Shown here: one piece after another, positions 63,826-64,000 of the stretch
How positions within the stretch are numbered: position 1 is the first letter of the stretch
Layout of the letters: every line of letters starts with the position of its first letter
Notes under the pieces: model-generated
What the model was told of the DNA's origin: nothing
Database searches by the model: none
Seen by the model: the letters and a program-made list of their open reading frames with translations, nothing else
Translations under genes and position numbers: made by a program
Source of the DNA: Cellulophaga sp. 20_2_10
GTDB lineage: Bacteria > Bacteroidota > Bacteroidia > Flavobacteriales > Flavobacteriaceae
Assembly (NCBI RefSeq): GCF_023476645.1
Contig: NZ_JAMCOJ010000001.1
Coordinates: forward strand, 62,001-126,000
Length of the DNA: 64,000 nt
Direction: 5' to 3'

Positions 63826-64000
63826 TTGAAAGATTATTTTTATGAGGTTGAGAAACCAAGAATTTTAAAAATTTTAATGTTTTTAAAGGAGTCTTTACCT
63901 AAAAAATGTACTAAAACTAATTATCAACTTACTCAAAATTTATTGCAAAAGCCATTTAGTTCCGAACTAAATCTTCAGGAAAAATTGCAAATAATTGCAG
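63826..64000 (+). CDS. Possible partial gene at the right edge
   Basis: A frame opened after a stop at 63805-63807 continues to the window edge without a stop. It could start at TTG 63826 or ATG 63877. The translation (LKDYFYEVEKPRILKILMFL ... SELNLQEKLQIIA) has protein-like composition but no recognisable motif. Whether it is a real gene depends on the sequence beyond the window. Confidence 0.3.
   Translation, partial: MKDYFYEVEKPRILKILMFLKESLPKKCTKTNYQLTQNLLQKPFSSELNLQEKLQIIA

Overview
The window is AT-rich, densely coded, and carries no rRNA, tRNA or CRISPR that I can see. It looks like a chromosome segment of a marine Bacteroidota, most likely Flavobacteriaceae (a Cellulophaga- or Maribacter-like organism; the genus is a guess). 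Support: type IX secretion (T9SS) C-terminal sorting domains of type A and type B, a PorP/SprF-type protein, SprB-like repeats, promoters of the TTTG / TAnnTTTG type, lipoproteins and TonB-dependent receptors.

Layout. 1-3 kb: a TonB-dependent receptor (3' part beyond the window) behind a histidine-rich membrane-anchored protein, which suggests metal uptake. 3-7 kb: a COG2509-type FAD oxidoreductase, then a small operon of a SatD-like regulator, a DUF3307 membrane protein and another membrane protein, preceded by three exact 28-bp operator-like repeats. 7-14 kb: minus-strand signalling and T9SS-related genes (LuxR-type response regulator, PorP/SprF protein with a SPOR-like tail, PD40 propeller protein, stand-alone receiver, HisKA_2-type histidine kinase). 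15-23.5 kb: three secreted polysaccharide-active proteins (a DUF5060 TIM-barrel-like enzyme and two beta-helix proteins) with carbohydrate-binding modules and T9SS tags, each followed by its own terminator.

23.5-50 kb (minus strand) is the most unusual part. A tightly packed operon starts at 50064 and encodes four large exported proteins followed by a 2092-residue polymorphic toxin. The toxin has fibronectin-like N-terminal domains, an HExxH protease-like motif and a C-terminal Tox-SHH-type nuclease tip, and a small acidic immunity candidate follows it. Downstream comes an outer-membrane barrel protein with two partners. After that lies an array of small cassettes (an Imm11-like immunity gene, an EndoU toxin tip without a proper start plus a partner, and two PQQ-like beta-propeller genes). 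The cassettes are bracketed by inverted REP-like palindromes, and between cassettes lie an intact REP-associated tyrosine transposase (RAYT), an internally deleted RAYT remnant, or only the fused palindromes. I read this as a toxin system with a RAYT/REP-bracketed reservoir of toxin tips and immunity genes.

50.5-63.4 kb: one divergent gene for a 4267-residue SprB-like adhesin with more than twenty repeats and a type B T9SS signal. The right edge holds a small hypothetical gene and the beginning of another possible reading frame.
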